The notes under the pieces were generated by a model, which saw nothing but the letters and a program-made list of their open reading frames with translations, did not search any database and was not told where the DNA came from. A DNA stretch of 64,000 bases from Methylocapsa acidiphila B2 (GTDB lineage Bacteria > Pseudomonadota > Alphaproteobacteria > Rhizobiales > Beijerinckiaceae). Shown piece by piece: positions 46,023 to 54,101 of this stretch (its first letter is position 1; every line of letters starts with the position of its first letter). The DNA is taken from NCBI RefSeq assembly GCF_000427445.1, contig NZ_KE386496.1, forward strand, positions 310,001 through 374,000. The letters are read 5' to 3'. A program made the position numbers and the translations under genes.

Positions 46023-47237
46023 ATGGCCCGAATCGATCCCATTCCCTCCCTTTCCGCACCCGAGCCCGCCGCCGAGCCTTCCCACGAGGCTTCGTTTTCC
46101 AGCCGTCGGCGCCCCCGCTCTGCACATGAACCAGCTGCCGAGCCCCGTATCGAACTGACCGATCGAGCTTTTCCAGGATGGGCGAGGAGTTTTGCGAGCC
46201 AAAACTCCGAGGGGAGGCTGGGCCAAGGCTCCGCTCGGCGAAGCCAAGGGGAAGGACCAGTCGAGGGGCACGCGGCGTCCCGGCCCGACCATCGAAACAC
46301 ATCGGATCTATCCGATGTGCCATTTGGCCATGACGCTTCGCTCGATGCGGCTTTTTCCGCCGGCGCCGGCCTCGCTCTCTTCGACGCCGCTCTGGCGACG
46401 CGACCGCATATTTCCGGCGTCCTGCGGCAGCGTCTGGCGCTGCGCGCCGGCGTCGCTTGCGCCGCGATGATGCGGATGCGCGAGGACGAGCGCGCCTTGC
46501 GGGACGCCCAGCATTTCATCAAGGCCGGCGCCGACCCTGGCCCGGCCGGGCGCCTCCACCGGCTGTGGCGGCTCTTCGCGGCGCGGCGGGCGCGGATCGA
46601 CGGCAAAGCTCTGCGCGCCGCGGCCGATCTCCTGGGCCTCGATGCGCCGGCCTCGATCCAAAGCGTCGATCTCGACCGCCTCGTCGCCGCGCTCGACAGC
46701 GTCGCGAAAGACCACCCTAATCCCATCGTCGCGGCGGCCCTGTCGGGATCCGCCACGCTGCAAGCGCTGCCAAATGCGGCGCGCGGCGAGGCCGAAATTC
46801 TGGCGCTATGGGTCGCAGATTTGGCGCTGGCGAATCGACTCGGCTGGGATCGGCCGGTTCCGCTCATCGCCGCGTCGATCCTGCATCCGTCGCTGCGCGC
46901 CAAGTCGAGCAGAAAACGGCCGCAGCCAGATGATCAAGATTGGCTGTCAAGCTGCGCCAAAGCCTACGCCCGCGCCAGCGCAGAGGCTTATGATCTCGCC
47001 AGTGATCTCGCTCGGCGATCCGCAAAACTGCGCTTGGCCGCCTTGAGCCTGCGCGCCAAAGGCGCCGGCCGGGCCGTCGAATTGTTGCTCACTGACGACG
47101 TGGTTGCGCCGGCGATGGCGGCGATGGCGGCCGGATTGTCGGATCGCGCGAGCCGTCGCCTATTCGATCGCCTCATCGAACTCGGCGCCGTGCGCGAACT
47201 TTCGGGTCGGCCGAGCTTTCGGCTCTATGGCCTATAG
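46023..47237 (+). CDS. DUF1403 family protein
   Basis: A 404-residue, largely helical protein of the DUF1403 family, recognised by the N-terminal FPGWARS, the repeated Ala-rich helices (AAFSAGAGLALFDAAL, RQRLALRAGVACAAMMRMREDERALRD) and the C-terminal winged-helix-like LSDRASRRLFDRLIELGAVRELS. Function unknown. About 70 residues near the N-terminus are low complexity. The gene is divergent from the tyrosine recombinase and 63 bp upstream of the ScpB-like gene, with which it likely forms an operon; the trio forms the non-transposase part of the element. Confidence 0.82.
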   Translation: MARIDPIPSLSAPEPAAEPSHEASFSSRRRPRSAHEPAAEPRIELTDRAFPGWARSFASQNSEGRLGQGSARRSQGEGPVEGHAASRPDHRNTSDLSDVPFGHDASLDAAFSAGAGLALFDAALATRPHISGVLRQRLALRAGVACAAMMRMREDERALRDAQHFIKAGADPGPAGRLHRLWRLFAARRARIDGKALRAAADLLGLDAPASIQSVDLDRLVAALDSVAKDHPNPIVAAALSGSATLQALPNAARGEAEILALWVADLALANRLGWDRPVPLIAASILHPSLRAKSSRKRPQPDDQDWLSSCAKAYARASAEAYDLASDLARRSAKLRLAALSLRAKGAGRAVELLLTDDVVAPAMAAMAAGLSDRASRRLFDRLIELGAVRELSGRPSFRLYGL

Positions 47238-47300
47238 CGTTTTCGAGCGAAGCGGGGGCCCTTTGCGTCAAGACGCCGCGGCAAGACAAGGAGTGAGGGC

Positions 47301-47987
47301 ATGAGCCGCCGGAAAAAACGCGAGGCGCGGCCGCTCTTCGATTCCGATCTCGCCGAACTGCCGGAGGGCGCGCGCTGGCGCGAATGGATGGGACGGGTCG
47401 AGGCGGCGATTTTCGCTTCGGCTTCGCCGGTGACGCGCGAGGCGTTGGCGCGGCTCGTCGGGCGGGAGTGCAATCTCGACGATCTCCTCGACGACATCGC
47501 CGATGAATTGCGGAGCCGCCCCTACGAGCTCGCCGCCGTCGCCGGCGGCTATCAGTTGCGCACCAAGCCGCGCTACGCCGGCGCCATCCGCGCCTTGGGG
47601 AATGGGGCCACGGACGGCGGCTTGCCCGAGCTGACGCCGACCGAACTCTTTGCCGTAACCGCGATCGCCTATCTGCAACCCGCCACCCGCGCGGAGTTGT
47701 CGCGGCTCGCCGGCAGGGAGGTCAGCCGCGACGTCATCGCCCGCCTCAAACGCCTCGACTTGATCGCCGCGGGGCCGCGCGCGCCCGAACCCGGCGCGCC
47801 TTACGCCTATGTCACGACGCGGCAATTCCTCAGCGTCTTCGGATTGGCGAGCTTGCGCGATCTTCCCGACATCGAGCGGTTGGAGGACGCCGGCTTGCTT
47901 GACCCGGTCCCTCCCGCCGTCGACCTCGACGGAGTCTTGGGTCTCGGCGAAGAGGACGCGGCGTTCGAAGACGAAGCGGATGACTAG
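47301..47987 (+). CDS. ScpB-like winged-helix protein
   Basis: A 228-residue protein resembling ScpB, the winged-helix partner of kleisin ScpA in the Smc chromosome-condensing complex. ScpB-like features are VEAAIFASASPVTREALARLVG, YELAAVAGGYQLRTKPRY, LTPTELFAVTAIAYLQPATRAELSRLAG and APYAYVTTRQFLSVFGL. No scpA or smc is nearby, and the housekeeping scpB should lie elsewhere, so this is a transposon-borne paralogue, probably a DNA-binding accessory factor. The stop codon shares CTAG with the stop of the convergent tniQ. Confidence 0.85.
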   Translation: MSRRKKREARPLFDSDLAELPEGARWREWMGRVEAAIFASASPVTREALARLVGRECNLDDLLDDIADELRSRPYELAAVAGGYQLRTKPRYAGAIRALGNGATDGGLPELTPTELFAVTAIAYLQPATRAELSRLAGREVSRDVIARLKRLDLIAAGPRAPEPGAPYAYVTTRQFLSVFGLASLRDLPDIERLEDAGLLDPVPPAVDLDGVLGLGEEDAAFEDEADD

Positions 47988-49060
47988 GCTTTCGAGCGGG
48001 CGGCTTGCTTGTCCAAAAGGCGGCGCCGCGCATGGACGGCGCCATAGGCCGCCAGCAACGATGTCAATTCGGCCGCGGGTGCGCCGGCTGCGCGCTTGCG
48101 ACTCCTCGGCGCCGGCTCGTCGTCGATGTCGAGGCGGCGCGCCAGCCGGCGCACCAAAGGTTGCAGGCTCGCGTCGATTCCGCCAGCTGTGACGATGGTC
48201 CGGCGCCAGGCGGCGATTATGGGATCGGGATCGGCCCAAAAATGCCTGCGCAATCGTTGGTCGAAGCCGGGCTCGATTCGCGTGAGGCAGCGGAGTCGCT
48301 CGGCCGTCGACAGTTTCGAAAATTTCTGATCGCACGGCGGATCTTGCAGAGAGGGCAGGGCGAGGAGCCGCTCGGTCAGCGCGCTCCTCCCCAAGAAGCC
48401 TTTCGCCGCCTCGATGCGGACCAGATCGTCGATCAGCTCCGCCGCTTGGCGCGTCGCCGCCGCGAGTTTGGGAGCCTGGGCCCGGCGAAGATCGAATCCG
48501 CAGACGGAGCATTGGAATTGGGGAGCGAGAGCGCGTTGGTTGAAGGGCGCGAGACCTTGGCGGCAAGCCGGACAGCGATCGATCAAGCGCCGGCCATGAC
48601 GTCGGCAGGTCATGACGCTGGCGCGCCGCCAGGCCCGCCGGAAATAAGCCGCCTCGTCGTCGGCGAGGCACTCCGGGCAGAATTGCAGCCACGTCGCGCA
48701 CATTTGGCCGGCCCGGTCCAAACCGACGGAATGGCGGAGCGGCAGAAGCAAGGGCCGCCAATCTCGGCCTCCGATTGTCATCGCCGCGATCCTATCGCGG
48801 CAAACGCCGGTTTGACGATGCAACAGGTTCAGGAGGGTCGCCGGCGCCTCGAGATCGAGCCGCGCCGACCAAGCGCCGGCGCCGAACCCGAGGCAGTCCC
48901 CAAAATGGCGCGGCGACAGGCCATGGGCGAGAGCGAGACGATGCTGCCAGCTCGAGAGCAGCTCGTCTTGCGCCGGGACCACCTCCGCCGGCCAGCGTTC
49001 GGGCACCAGGGTCGCGAGCCGCGGCTGCACTTCGATCGCGGGGCCGCCATGTTTGGGCAA
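47984..49060 (-). CDS. tniQ: TniQ family transposition protein
   Basis: TniQ proteins help choose the target of Tn7- and Tn5053-type transposons. This product has the typical N-terminus (LLSSWQHRLALAHGLSPRHFGDCLG), the Cys-rich zinc segment (FCPECL, then CRRHGRRLIDRCPACRQGL, and CSVCGFDL) and a C-terminal helical part. I placed the start at a TTG (49060) just after tniB; the frame is open upstream to 49195, but that would overlap tniB by 128 bp. It is the last gene of tniA-tniB-tniQ. Confidence 0.9.
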   Translation of the reverse strand: MPKHGGPAIEVQPRLATLVPERWPAEVVPAQDELLSSWQHRLALAHGLSPRHFGDCLGFGAGAWSARLDLEAPATLLNLLHRQTGVCRDRIAAMTIGGRDWRPLLLPLRHSVGLDRAGQMCATWLQFCPECLADDEAAYFRRAWRRASVMTCRRHGRRLIDRCPACRQGLAPFNQRALAPQFQCSVCGFDLRRAQAPKLAAATRQAAELIDDLVRIEAAKGFLGRSALTERLLALPSLQDPPCDQKFSKLSTAERLRCLTRIEPGFDQRLRRHFWADPDPIIAAWRRTIVTAGGIDASLQPLVRRLARRLDIDDEPAPRSRKRAAGAPAAELTSLLAAYGAVHARRRLLDKQAARSKA

Positions 49061-49067
49061 CGGCGGC

Positions 49068-49955
49068 CTATAGCAAGTCTTGGCGCAGCGGCGCCCTGCG
49101 GCGCTCGGACAGCGGCGTGTAACAAAGCGCGGATAGCGTTCGCGGCGTGATCCTCTCGGCGCCGTCATGGATCGCCAGTATGGCGGCGTCGACAAGAATG
49201 CGGACCGTCTCGCCGATCAGCCCTTCGGACAGGCCAAACACGCGCCGGGCGAGAGCTTCATCCGACAGATTGGATGGACGCGCGAGCGGCAGCGCCGCCT
49301 CCAGCGTGTCGAGCAGCGCCAGATAGGGCTCGCCATAACGCCAGCGCGGCACGGGCAGGGCCTGCAGCCGGCTCGCCATCTCCTGCGTGGCGTTGACGTG
49401 ATCATAGACGGCGACCTCGCCGATCAGCACTGGCGACACGTCGTATTCCCGGCCGAGGCGCCTCAGAAACGCGAAAATCGCCTCGACGTCGCGCGAACGG
49501 CCGCGCAAGGCATTGTGGAATTCATCGAAGATCAGGACGCGGGGCTGCAATTGCTGGAGCAGCGCGTCGACCTGTTCGGCCAGTCTCGAAACCGAGCGAA
49601 CGGCGGCAGCCGGCGCGCCGAAGCCTGCAATGACGCTCGCATAGAAATGCGCCAGGCCTGTTCCCTCGCGGGTCTGTAAAATCCATGCCTTGCGTTTGGG
49701 CGCGGACCCGAGGTGTTGCAGCACGAAACGCTCGGCGATCATCGTCTTGCCATTGGCGTAGGGGCCGACCAGCATCAATCCCTCGGTGCGCAGCGACGCC
49801 GGCCGCTCCAGCAACTCCTGGAGCCTCCGATGCGCGGCGAGCGCGGCGTCCGTGCCGATCCAGCGCGGCGCGCGGATGAAGGCGATGCGTTCCGTCGGCG
49901 GCGCCGCCAAGAGGGGCCGAATATGGTCGAAAAGATGCTCGGCCACCCGCGTCAC
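49068..49955 (-). CDS. tniB: TniB-type AAA+ ATPase for transposition
   Basis: A 295-residue AAA+ ATPase of the TniB/TnsC group, which binds target DNA and switches the transposase on. The Walker A motif is GPYANGKT (residues 64-71), Walker B is VLIFDEFHN (Asp144, Glu145), and the arginine/sensor part SEGLIGETVRILVDAAILAI follows. The N-terminal RPLLAAPPTERIAFIRAPRW is typical of TniB. It overlaps tniA by 4 bp and precedes tniQ. Confidence 0.93.
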   Translation of the reverse strand: MTRVAEHLFDHIRPLLAAPPTERIAFIRAPRWIGTDAALAAHRRLQELLERPASLRTEGLMLVGPYANGKTMIAERFVLQHLGSAPKRKAWILQTREGTGLAHFYASVIAGFGAPAAAVRSVSRLAEQVDALLQQLQPRVLIFDEFHNALRGRSRDVEAIFAFLRRLGREYDVSPVLIGEVAVYDHVNATQEMASRLQALPVPRWRYGEPYLALLDTLEAALPLARPSNLSDEALARRVFGLSEGLIGETVRILVDAAILAIHDGAERITPRTLSALCYTPLSERRRAPLRQDLL

Positions 49956-51709
49956 CAGTTCTCGATCGGCAACAGCTTCTTGGACCGGACGGGATGGGGC
50001 GCGGCCGGCGCGCCTGCCGGCTCCAGGGATTGATGCGGCTTTGCGGCCTCGGCCGCTTTGGCCGAGCGGACGGCGTCGCGAAGTTCGCCTTTTGAAGAAC
50101 GGGGGGCTTGCGTCCTGGTCGTTCGCGCGGTCGTCACGATCGCGCCGATCTCGCGCGATATCGCGACCTTTTCGGTCGCCGAGCGGGCTTGCGCCGCCCG
50201 TTGTTCGCGGCGATCACGCAGATGCTCCCATAAGGTGAGCGGCGTGGTTGCCCCGTCGCGCCGCGCCGCCACGCGGAACGTATTGTCGCCGGGATCGCGC
50301 ACATAGATGCGGCTGATGTCGCGCGGATCGTATCTGATCTCCAATTTGTCAATTCGGTCGCGTTCAGGGACGAGAACGCCGAGCCAGGGCGCATAATAAT
50401 GCAGTGCAAACAACTCGACGCCCTGTGGCGTCAGCCGTCGCTGCGCGCCTGGCAGGAAATTGAGCAGCACGGCGTCGGGAGCGTCGGCGCCGCCCGGCAG
50501 ATCGGCGGCATGGGCGCGCCATTCGGCGAGTGGAACCTTCAAGGTCTTCTCGTTCATCTGGCTGTTGTGATCGATGATGGCGAGCGCCACGCAGCGTTCG
50601 AGATCGGCGAAGGTCAGGCAGGCCCGCTTCTCCGATGGATAGCCGTCGCGATCCATGATCGAGCGGCCGGTGGCGCCGTCATGCGTCCCGATCACGCCGT
50701 TGAGCTTTCCGAGCAGACGCTCGACCACGCCGCCCTCGTGCACGCGGCCTCGATCGCGGCGCCGGATGGACACGCCATATTCCGCGCAACCTCTCTGGAA
50801 CGCCTTTCCGCGGAACTCCTTTGCCGAATCCGTGACGATTTGTTTCGGACGTCCGAAGGTCGGCCAATCATGCTCGATGCCGCGCGATTCGAGCCACGCC
50901 GCCTTCGGGCAGATGGCGTGGGCGAGGCACAACGCGACCGATAGCGTGCTCGGGGCCTCCAACGTCAGACAAAATCCCAGAACGCAGCGCGAGAAGACAT
51001 CGACCAAAATGGTCAGATAGGCGCGGCCGACGAAGGCGCCCGCGCCGTCGATCACCTCGACGAACTGGATGTCGGTCGGCGTGTGGTCGATTTGCGTCAC
51101 GGCGAGCGGTCCGGGCGCGCTGATATAGCCGGGTCGTGGCCTGAGCCGCCGCAGATGGTTCGGATTGGCCGAGCGCCGCTTGGCGATTTCCTCGGGCGTA
51201 AACAAGGCCGCGATGCGGCTGCGGACCGCCACATAGGATAGCGGCCATAAGCCTGCCGCTTCGCAGCGCGCCCGGATCTCGCCGACGACTGGAGCCAACG
51301 GCGGCGCCTCCAAAACCATCCATTTTTCTCGCAAAGTCGCAGCGATGATCGCCTCGACATTTTCGGCGAGCCTCTTGCTGCGGCCCGCGCCGCGGCGGGA
51401 GAGCAACGCCGAAACGGTCCGCTCGAGCCGATATTGCGCAAGCAGCACGTAGATGCGCCGCGTCGAGACCCGGAGCTCCCCAGCGGCGCGGGCGATCGCC
51501 GCATTGCGGGGTCCTTCCCCGTCCAGCACTTTGTCCAGCTCGCGGGCGATCAGTTTGGCGTTCCGCCAATTCTCATCGGCAGCGGCGCTCGGAGCCTTCG
51601 CCGTGCTTTGGACGCGTGAATTGAAGCGCCGCAAAAAAGCCCCCGGAATTGAATCTCTTAAGCAAAATTGAAGTTTTAAATCAAAAACGCGGCCCTGATA
51701 ACACTCCAA
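49952..51709 (-). CDS. tniA: TniA-type DDE transposase
   Basis: The 585-residue transposase of the element. An N-terminal helix-turn-helix part (AAGELRVSTRRIYVLLAQYR) precedes an RNase-H-like domain with Asp208 (VTQIDHTPTD), Asp294 (IVTDSAKEF) and Glu330 (GGVVERLLGKLN), 35 residues after the second Asp. The C-terminal half resembles the Mu transposase C-terminal domain (ELFALHYYAPWLG). Its first 30 codons run through the repeats of the right end, so the true start may be the TTG at 51634. It is coupled to tniB by a 4-bp overlap. Confidence 0.93.
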   Translation of the reverse strand: MECYQGRVFDLKLQFCLRDSIPGAFLRRFNSRVQSTAKAPSAAADENWRNAKLIARELDKVLDGEGPRNAAIARAAGELRVSTRRIYVLLAQYRLERTVSALLSRRGAGRSKRLAENVEAIIAATLREKWMVLEAPPLAPVVGEIRARCEAAGLWPLSYVAVRSRIAALFTPEEIAKRRSANPNHLRRLRPRPGYISAPGPLAVTQIDHTPTDIQFVEVIDGAGAFVGRAYLTILVDVFSRCVLGFCLTLEAPSTLSVALCLAHAICPKAAWLESRGIEHDWPTFGRPKQIVTDSAKEFRGKAFQRGCAEYGVSIRRRDRGRVHEGGVVERLLGKLNGVIGTHDGATGRSIMDRDGYPSEKRACLTFADLERCVALAIIDHNSQMNEKTLKVPLAEWRAHAADLPGGADAPDAVLLNFLPGAQRRLTPQGVELFALHYYAPWLGVLVPERDRIDKLEIRYDPRDISRIYVRDPGDNTFRVAARRDGATTPLTLWEHLRDRREQRAAQARSATEKVAISREIGAIVTTARTTRTQAPRSSKGELRDAVRSAKAAEAAKPHQSLEPAGAPAAPHPVRSKKLLPIENW

Positions 51710-51762
51710 CCTGACGAAATCATTACGCTTTCGCTTGTTGAAGTTTTAAATCAAAACCGACA
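51620..51762 (-). repeat. Right end: four copies of the transposase-binding repeat
   Basis: Copies of the motif ATTGAAGTTTTAAATCAAAA, all in the same orientation, start at 51620, 51648, 51667 and 51737; the last one is the terminal inverted repeat (51737-51762). The match falls off toward the inside, but ATTGAA at the start and CAAAA at the end persist. This array of end sites is typical of Tn7-like right ends. Confidence 0.75.
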
Positions 51763-52292
51763 GCTGCGGGCTATCCCCCAAGACTTTTGTGGGACGCGCT
51801 AACCCGAAAATCCCCGTTGGGGTTTCGCCCGAGCCGGTCAATTCCAACAGGCCTATTTCCTTGGAAACACGCCGGTTTCTGGATGGAGATCGGCAATGCG
51901 ACCAGCGAGGGAGCTGCGGCTCGGCCCAGCCTAATCGCCCCACAAGCCGGCCAGCGTCTCCGACAGGGCAGGGGACCTTGATCCCATCCGTCCCTCACCG
52001 CCCGGCGCCCTTGGCTCGGAAACGTGGAGCCGGCGGAGGGCCCAAATTGAAGTCCCAAATAAAAATTGAAGTTCATAGTCAAAAAACAGGCTGCAATTTC
52101 GGCCTAACCTCATGGGAACATCAGGGTTTATGGAATTGCAGTCCTAAAGCAAAAGCCACAACTTGGTCGCGCCGCGCTCGGCCTCCGAGTTAGGTGACCG
52201 AACGCGGCTGTTATCGGGCCTGGGAATATTGAGAGCGTCGATAGAGCGTCCTTGCGGCAAGGAAACGGATTGTCCGCCAGGCATCGAACGAC
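51763..52292. repeat. Sequence outside the right end with three more end-type repeats
   Basis: No gene is recognised. Motif copies at 52046, 52065 and 52135 have the orientation of those in the right end. The outermost, 52135-52160, ends in GCAAAAGCCACA and agrees with the left terminus at 21 of 26 positions. They look like the end of a second, related element. A small hairpin, CCCC-GTT-GGGG with TTT after it (51812-51825), may be a terminator. Confidence 0.6.
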
Positions 52293-52694
52293 TTAGTTTT
52301 GCCGAGCTTTGCGCGCAGCATAGCGTTGATCGCGCGCCGCCTTGCGCGCGGCCTCGTCCGCGATCACGCGCGCGGCGAGCCCGGCCAGTCTCGCTCCCTT
52401 GGCTGCCTGTTCGGCGGCCGTGGCTTCCTCGGCTGCGATCCTCTCGGCTTCCAGGGCGGCTTCGCGTTCAGCCCTTTCGGCGGCCTCGCGGGCGAGCTGC
52501 TTACATGTGGCGGCGGCGCGCTGGGCCTCCCGGATTTTTCTCGCCTCGAGGATCGCCTTTCGCTCGGCTTCCCGAGCTAAAACTGCCGGATCGTCGGGCC
52601 CCGGTTTGGCTCGAAATTTAGTCAATCGCGCGGCGACAGCATTTACGGCGGCGCTCCGACGCTCAACAAAACCCTTTTCTCTAAAATTGCTCAA
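52293..52694 (-). CDS. DUF6481-like charged helical protein
   Basis: A 133-residue protein made almost entirely of Ala, Arg and Glu, predicted to form one long charged helix or coiled coil (AREAAERAEREAALEAERIA). The start NFREKGFVERRSAAVNAVAARL and PGPDDPAVLAREAERKAI match the family I know as DUF6481, common in alphaproteobacteria and without known function. The start is a TTG (52694) preceded by GAAGG. It is the first stable gene after the transposon and may be chromosomal. Confidence 0.7.
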   Translation of the reverse strand: MSNFREKGFVERRSAAVNAVAARLTKFRAKPGPDDPAVLAREAERKAILEARKIREAQRAAATCKQLAREAAERAEREAALEAERIAAEEATAAEQAAKGARLAGLAARVIADEAARKAARDQRYAARKARQN

Positions 52695-52818
52695 TGTTCG
52701 CCTTCTACTTTTGTCGTTGTGAGGGAGGGTCTAACATGTACCTCAAGACGCCAGGTTTCAACCGAAGTCAAAAGCTTCGCTTTGCCGCGATAGCGACCTC
52801 CCTCAGCAAAAGCGACAA

Positions 52819-53046
52819 TTACAGAGCGTAGGGGATGCGGACGCCAGGATCGCCGGATGGGAAATTCTTGACGTCGTGGGTGACCAAAAGCATGGCGCGA
52901 TCCCGCGCCGACGCCCAGATCACAGCATCGGGCAATTTGATCTTATGCCGCCGGCGCAGACCAACCGCCCGCGCGGCGATCCGCTCGTCGACGCCGATGA
53001 TCTCAAAGCCGCTCAGAAAATCGCGCGTGATATTTCCTGCGCTCAT
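52819..53046 (-). pseudogene. C-terminal remnant of a PIN-domain toxin (VapC-like)
   Basis: The 75 residues contain the C-terminal half of a PIN RNase: FEIIGVDERIAARAVGLRRR, then KLPDAVIWASARDRAMLLVTHDVKNF with the second and third acidic residues. The N-terminal part with the first Asp (usually in LLDTNV) is missing, because a TAA interrupts the frame seven codons upstream of the ATG. No antitoxin gene is adjacent. It is therefore a broken toxin, likely left by DNA exchange near the transposon. Confidence 0.75.
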
Positions 53047-53306
53047 GCTTGCGATCCTCGGCGCTTAGGGATCGCCGCGCCAAGAGGATGGAGCAAAGGG
53101 AGGGATAGCAGCGACAAGCGTCTGATCGGCTCCATCTGGACGCGAGGCAAGAAATCTGAATCCCGCGTGCGAGTTAACCTTTTCGGCCCCATAATTTCTA
53201 ATAAGATGGGCAGCAAAAGTCTTCGCAGACACGCCGGAATGACATAAGAGGCTGCGGCGATCGATTATGAGGACCAATGCGGACGAACTACGAGGGTCCA
53301 AGATAT

Positions 53307-54101
53307 ATGCGCGCGAGGACCGCATGGCTGGCCGCTCTGGCTCTCGCTGCGAGCCTTCTTTGTTGCGTTAGAGCGCTGGCGGTCACTCTGGTCCGCGCTG
53401 AAACCGGCCAATGGGATCTCTCGCAGGACGGCGCCAACAGGAGCTGCCGCCTCACTCTGCAGGCGGGGCCGGTCACTTCGAGTCGTCGCGGTCTGGGAAT
53501 GCCCGCCGGCTGCCGCAGAGCGCTCCCGATCCTCGCCAGCGTCGAAAGCTGGAGCCTTGTCGGCGACGATCACCTCGAATTTGCCGACACGACCGGCGAA
53601 CCGGTGCTCGATTTTACAGAGCAGCCGGAGGGCTACTTCCTCGCCAGCGGCCCGCAGGGTGAGACCTATCGGCTTGTTTCGGTCGAACGCGTGCCGCAAA
53701 GGAATCCTTTTGCAGCCAGCCAGAGCGGCGCGAAGCCGGGCCAAGAAACAGGCCAGCAGCCCGTCCAGATTGCGACGAAGGGCAACGCTCCGGGCGGCGC
53801 GATTCGTCCGGCTGATGTGGCCGGCCGTTATTCAATTCTGCGCGAAGGCGGCCAGGATGCGGGCTGCATGTTGACCTTGGACGACAAGGAGGCCGGCCGC
53901 GGCGGCAACAAGGCTTTGCTCGCGCCCGCCTGTCGCGATCAAGGAATCGTGATTTTCGATCCCGTTGGCTGGCGGATCAGCGGCGGCCGCCTCATCCTTA
54001 CCGCTCGAAAGGGCCACACCGCAAACCTCGATCTGCAAGCCGACGGTTCCTGGCTGAAGGACCCTAAGGAAGGCAAGATCCTTAGCCTGAAAAAGCAGTG
54101 A
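53307..54101 (+). CDS. Exported tandem AprI/Inh-type protease inhibitor
   Basis: A protein of about 264 residues with a signal peptide (AWLAALALAASLLCCVRALA) and two copies of an Inh/AprI-like beta-barrel: the first (GQWDLSQDGANRSCRLTLQ ... SWSLVGDDHLEFADTTG), the second (GRYSILREGGQDAGCMLTLD ... GWRISGGRLILTARKG), each with two Cys that may form a disulfide. Inh proteins block serralysin-type metalloproteases in the periplasm. No protease or type I secretion genes lie nearby. A second ATG lies upstream at 53277. Confidence 0.8.
   Translation: MRARTAWLAALALAASLLCCVRALAVTLVRAETGQWDLSQDGANRSCRLTLQAGPVTSSRRGLGMPAGCRRALPILASVESWSLVGDDHLEFADTTGEPVLDFTEQPEGYFLASGPQGETYRLVSVERVPQRNPFAASQSGAKPGQETGQQPVQIATKGNAPGGAIRPADVAGRYSILREGGQDAGCMLTLDDKEAGRGGNKALLAPACRDQGIVIFDPVGWRISGGRLILTARKGHTANLDLQADGSWLKDPKEGKILSLKKQ

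Larger units (their letters stand above)
44634..51762. mobile_element. Tn5053/Tn7-like (tniABQ) transposon with tyrosine recombinase, 7,129 bp
   Basis: Both ends are visible. The left end begins TGTCGGTTTTG at 44634 and the right end finishes CAAAACCGACA at 51762. The 26-bp terminal inverted repeats agree at 22 positions; the flanking GCAGC/GCTGC extend the symmetry to 27 of 31. Further copies of the repeat lie just inside each end, as expected for transposase binding sites. Genes inside are a tyrosine recombinase, DUF1403 and ScpB-like genes, and tniQ, tniB and tniA. There is no tnsA-like gene. A clear 5-bp target duplication is not seen (GCAGC against GCTGC, four of five). Confidence 0.85.

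Noticed and set aside
44634-52160. 52160 as the true right end of the transposon
   Set aside because: The match to the left end is weaker (21 of 26 against 22 of 26), and symmetry beyond the end is found only for 51762. Kept as a separate finding.
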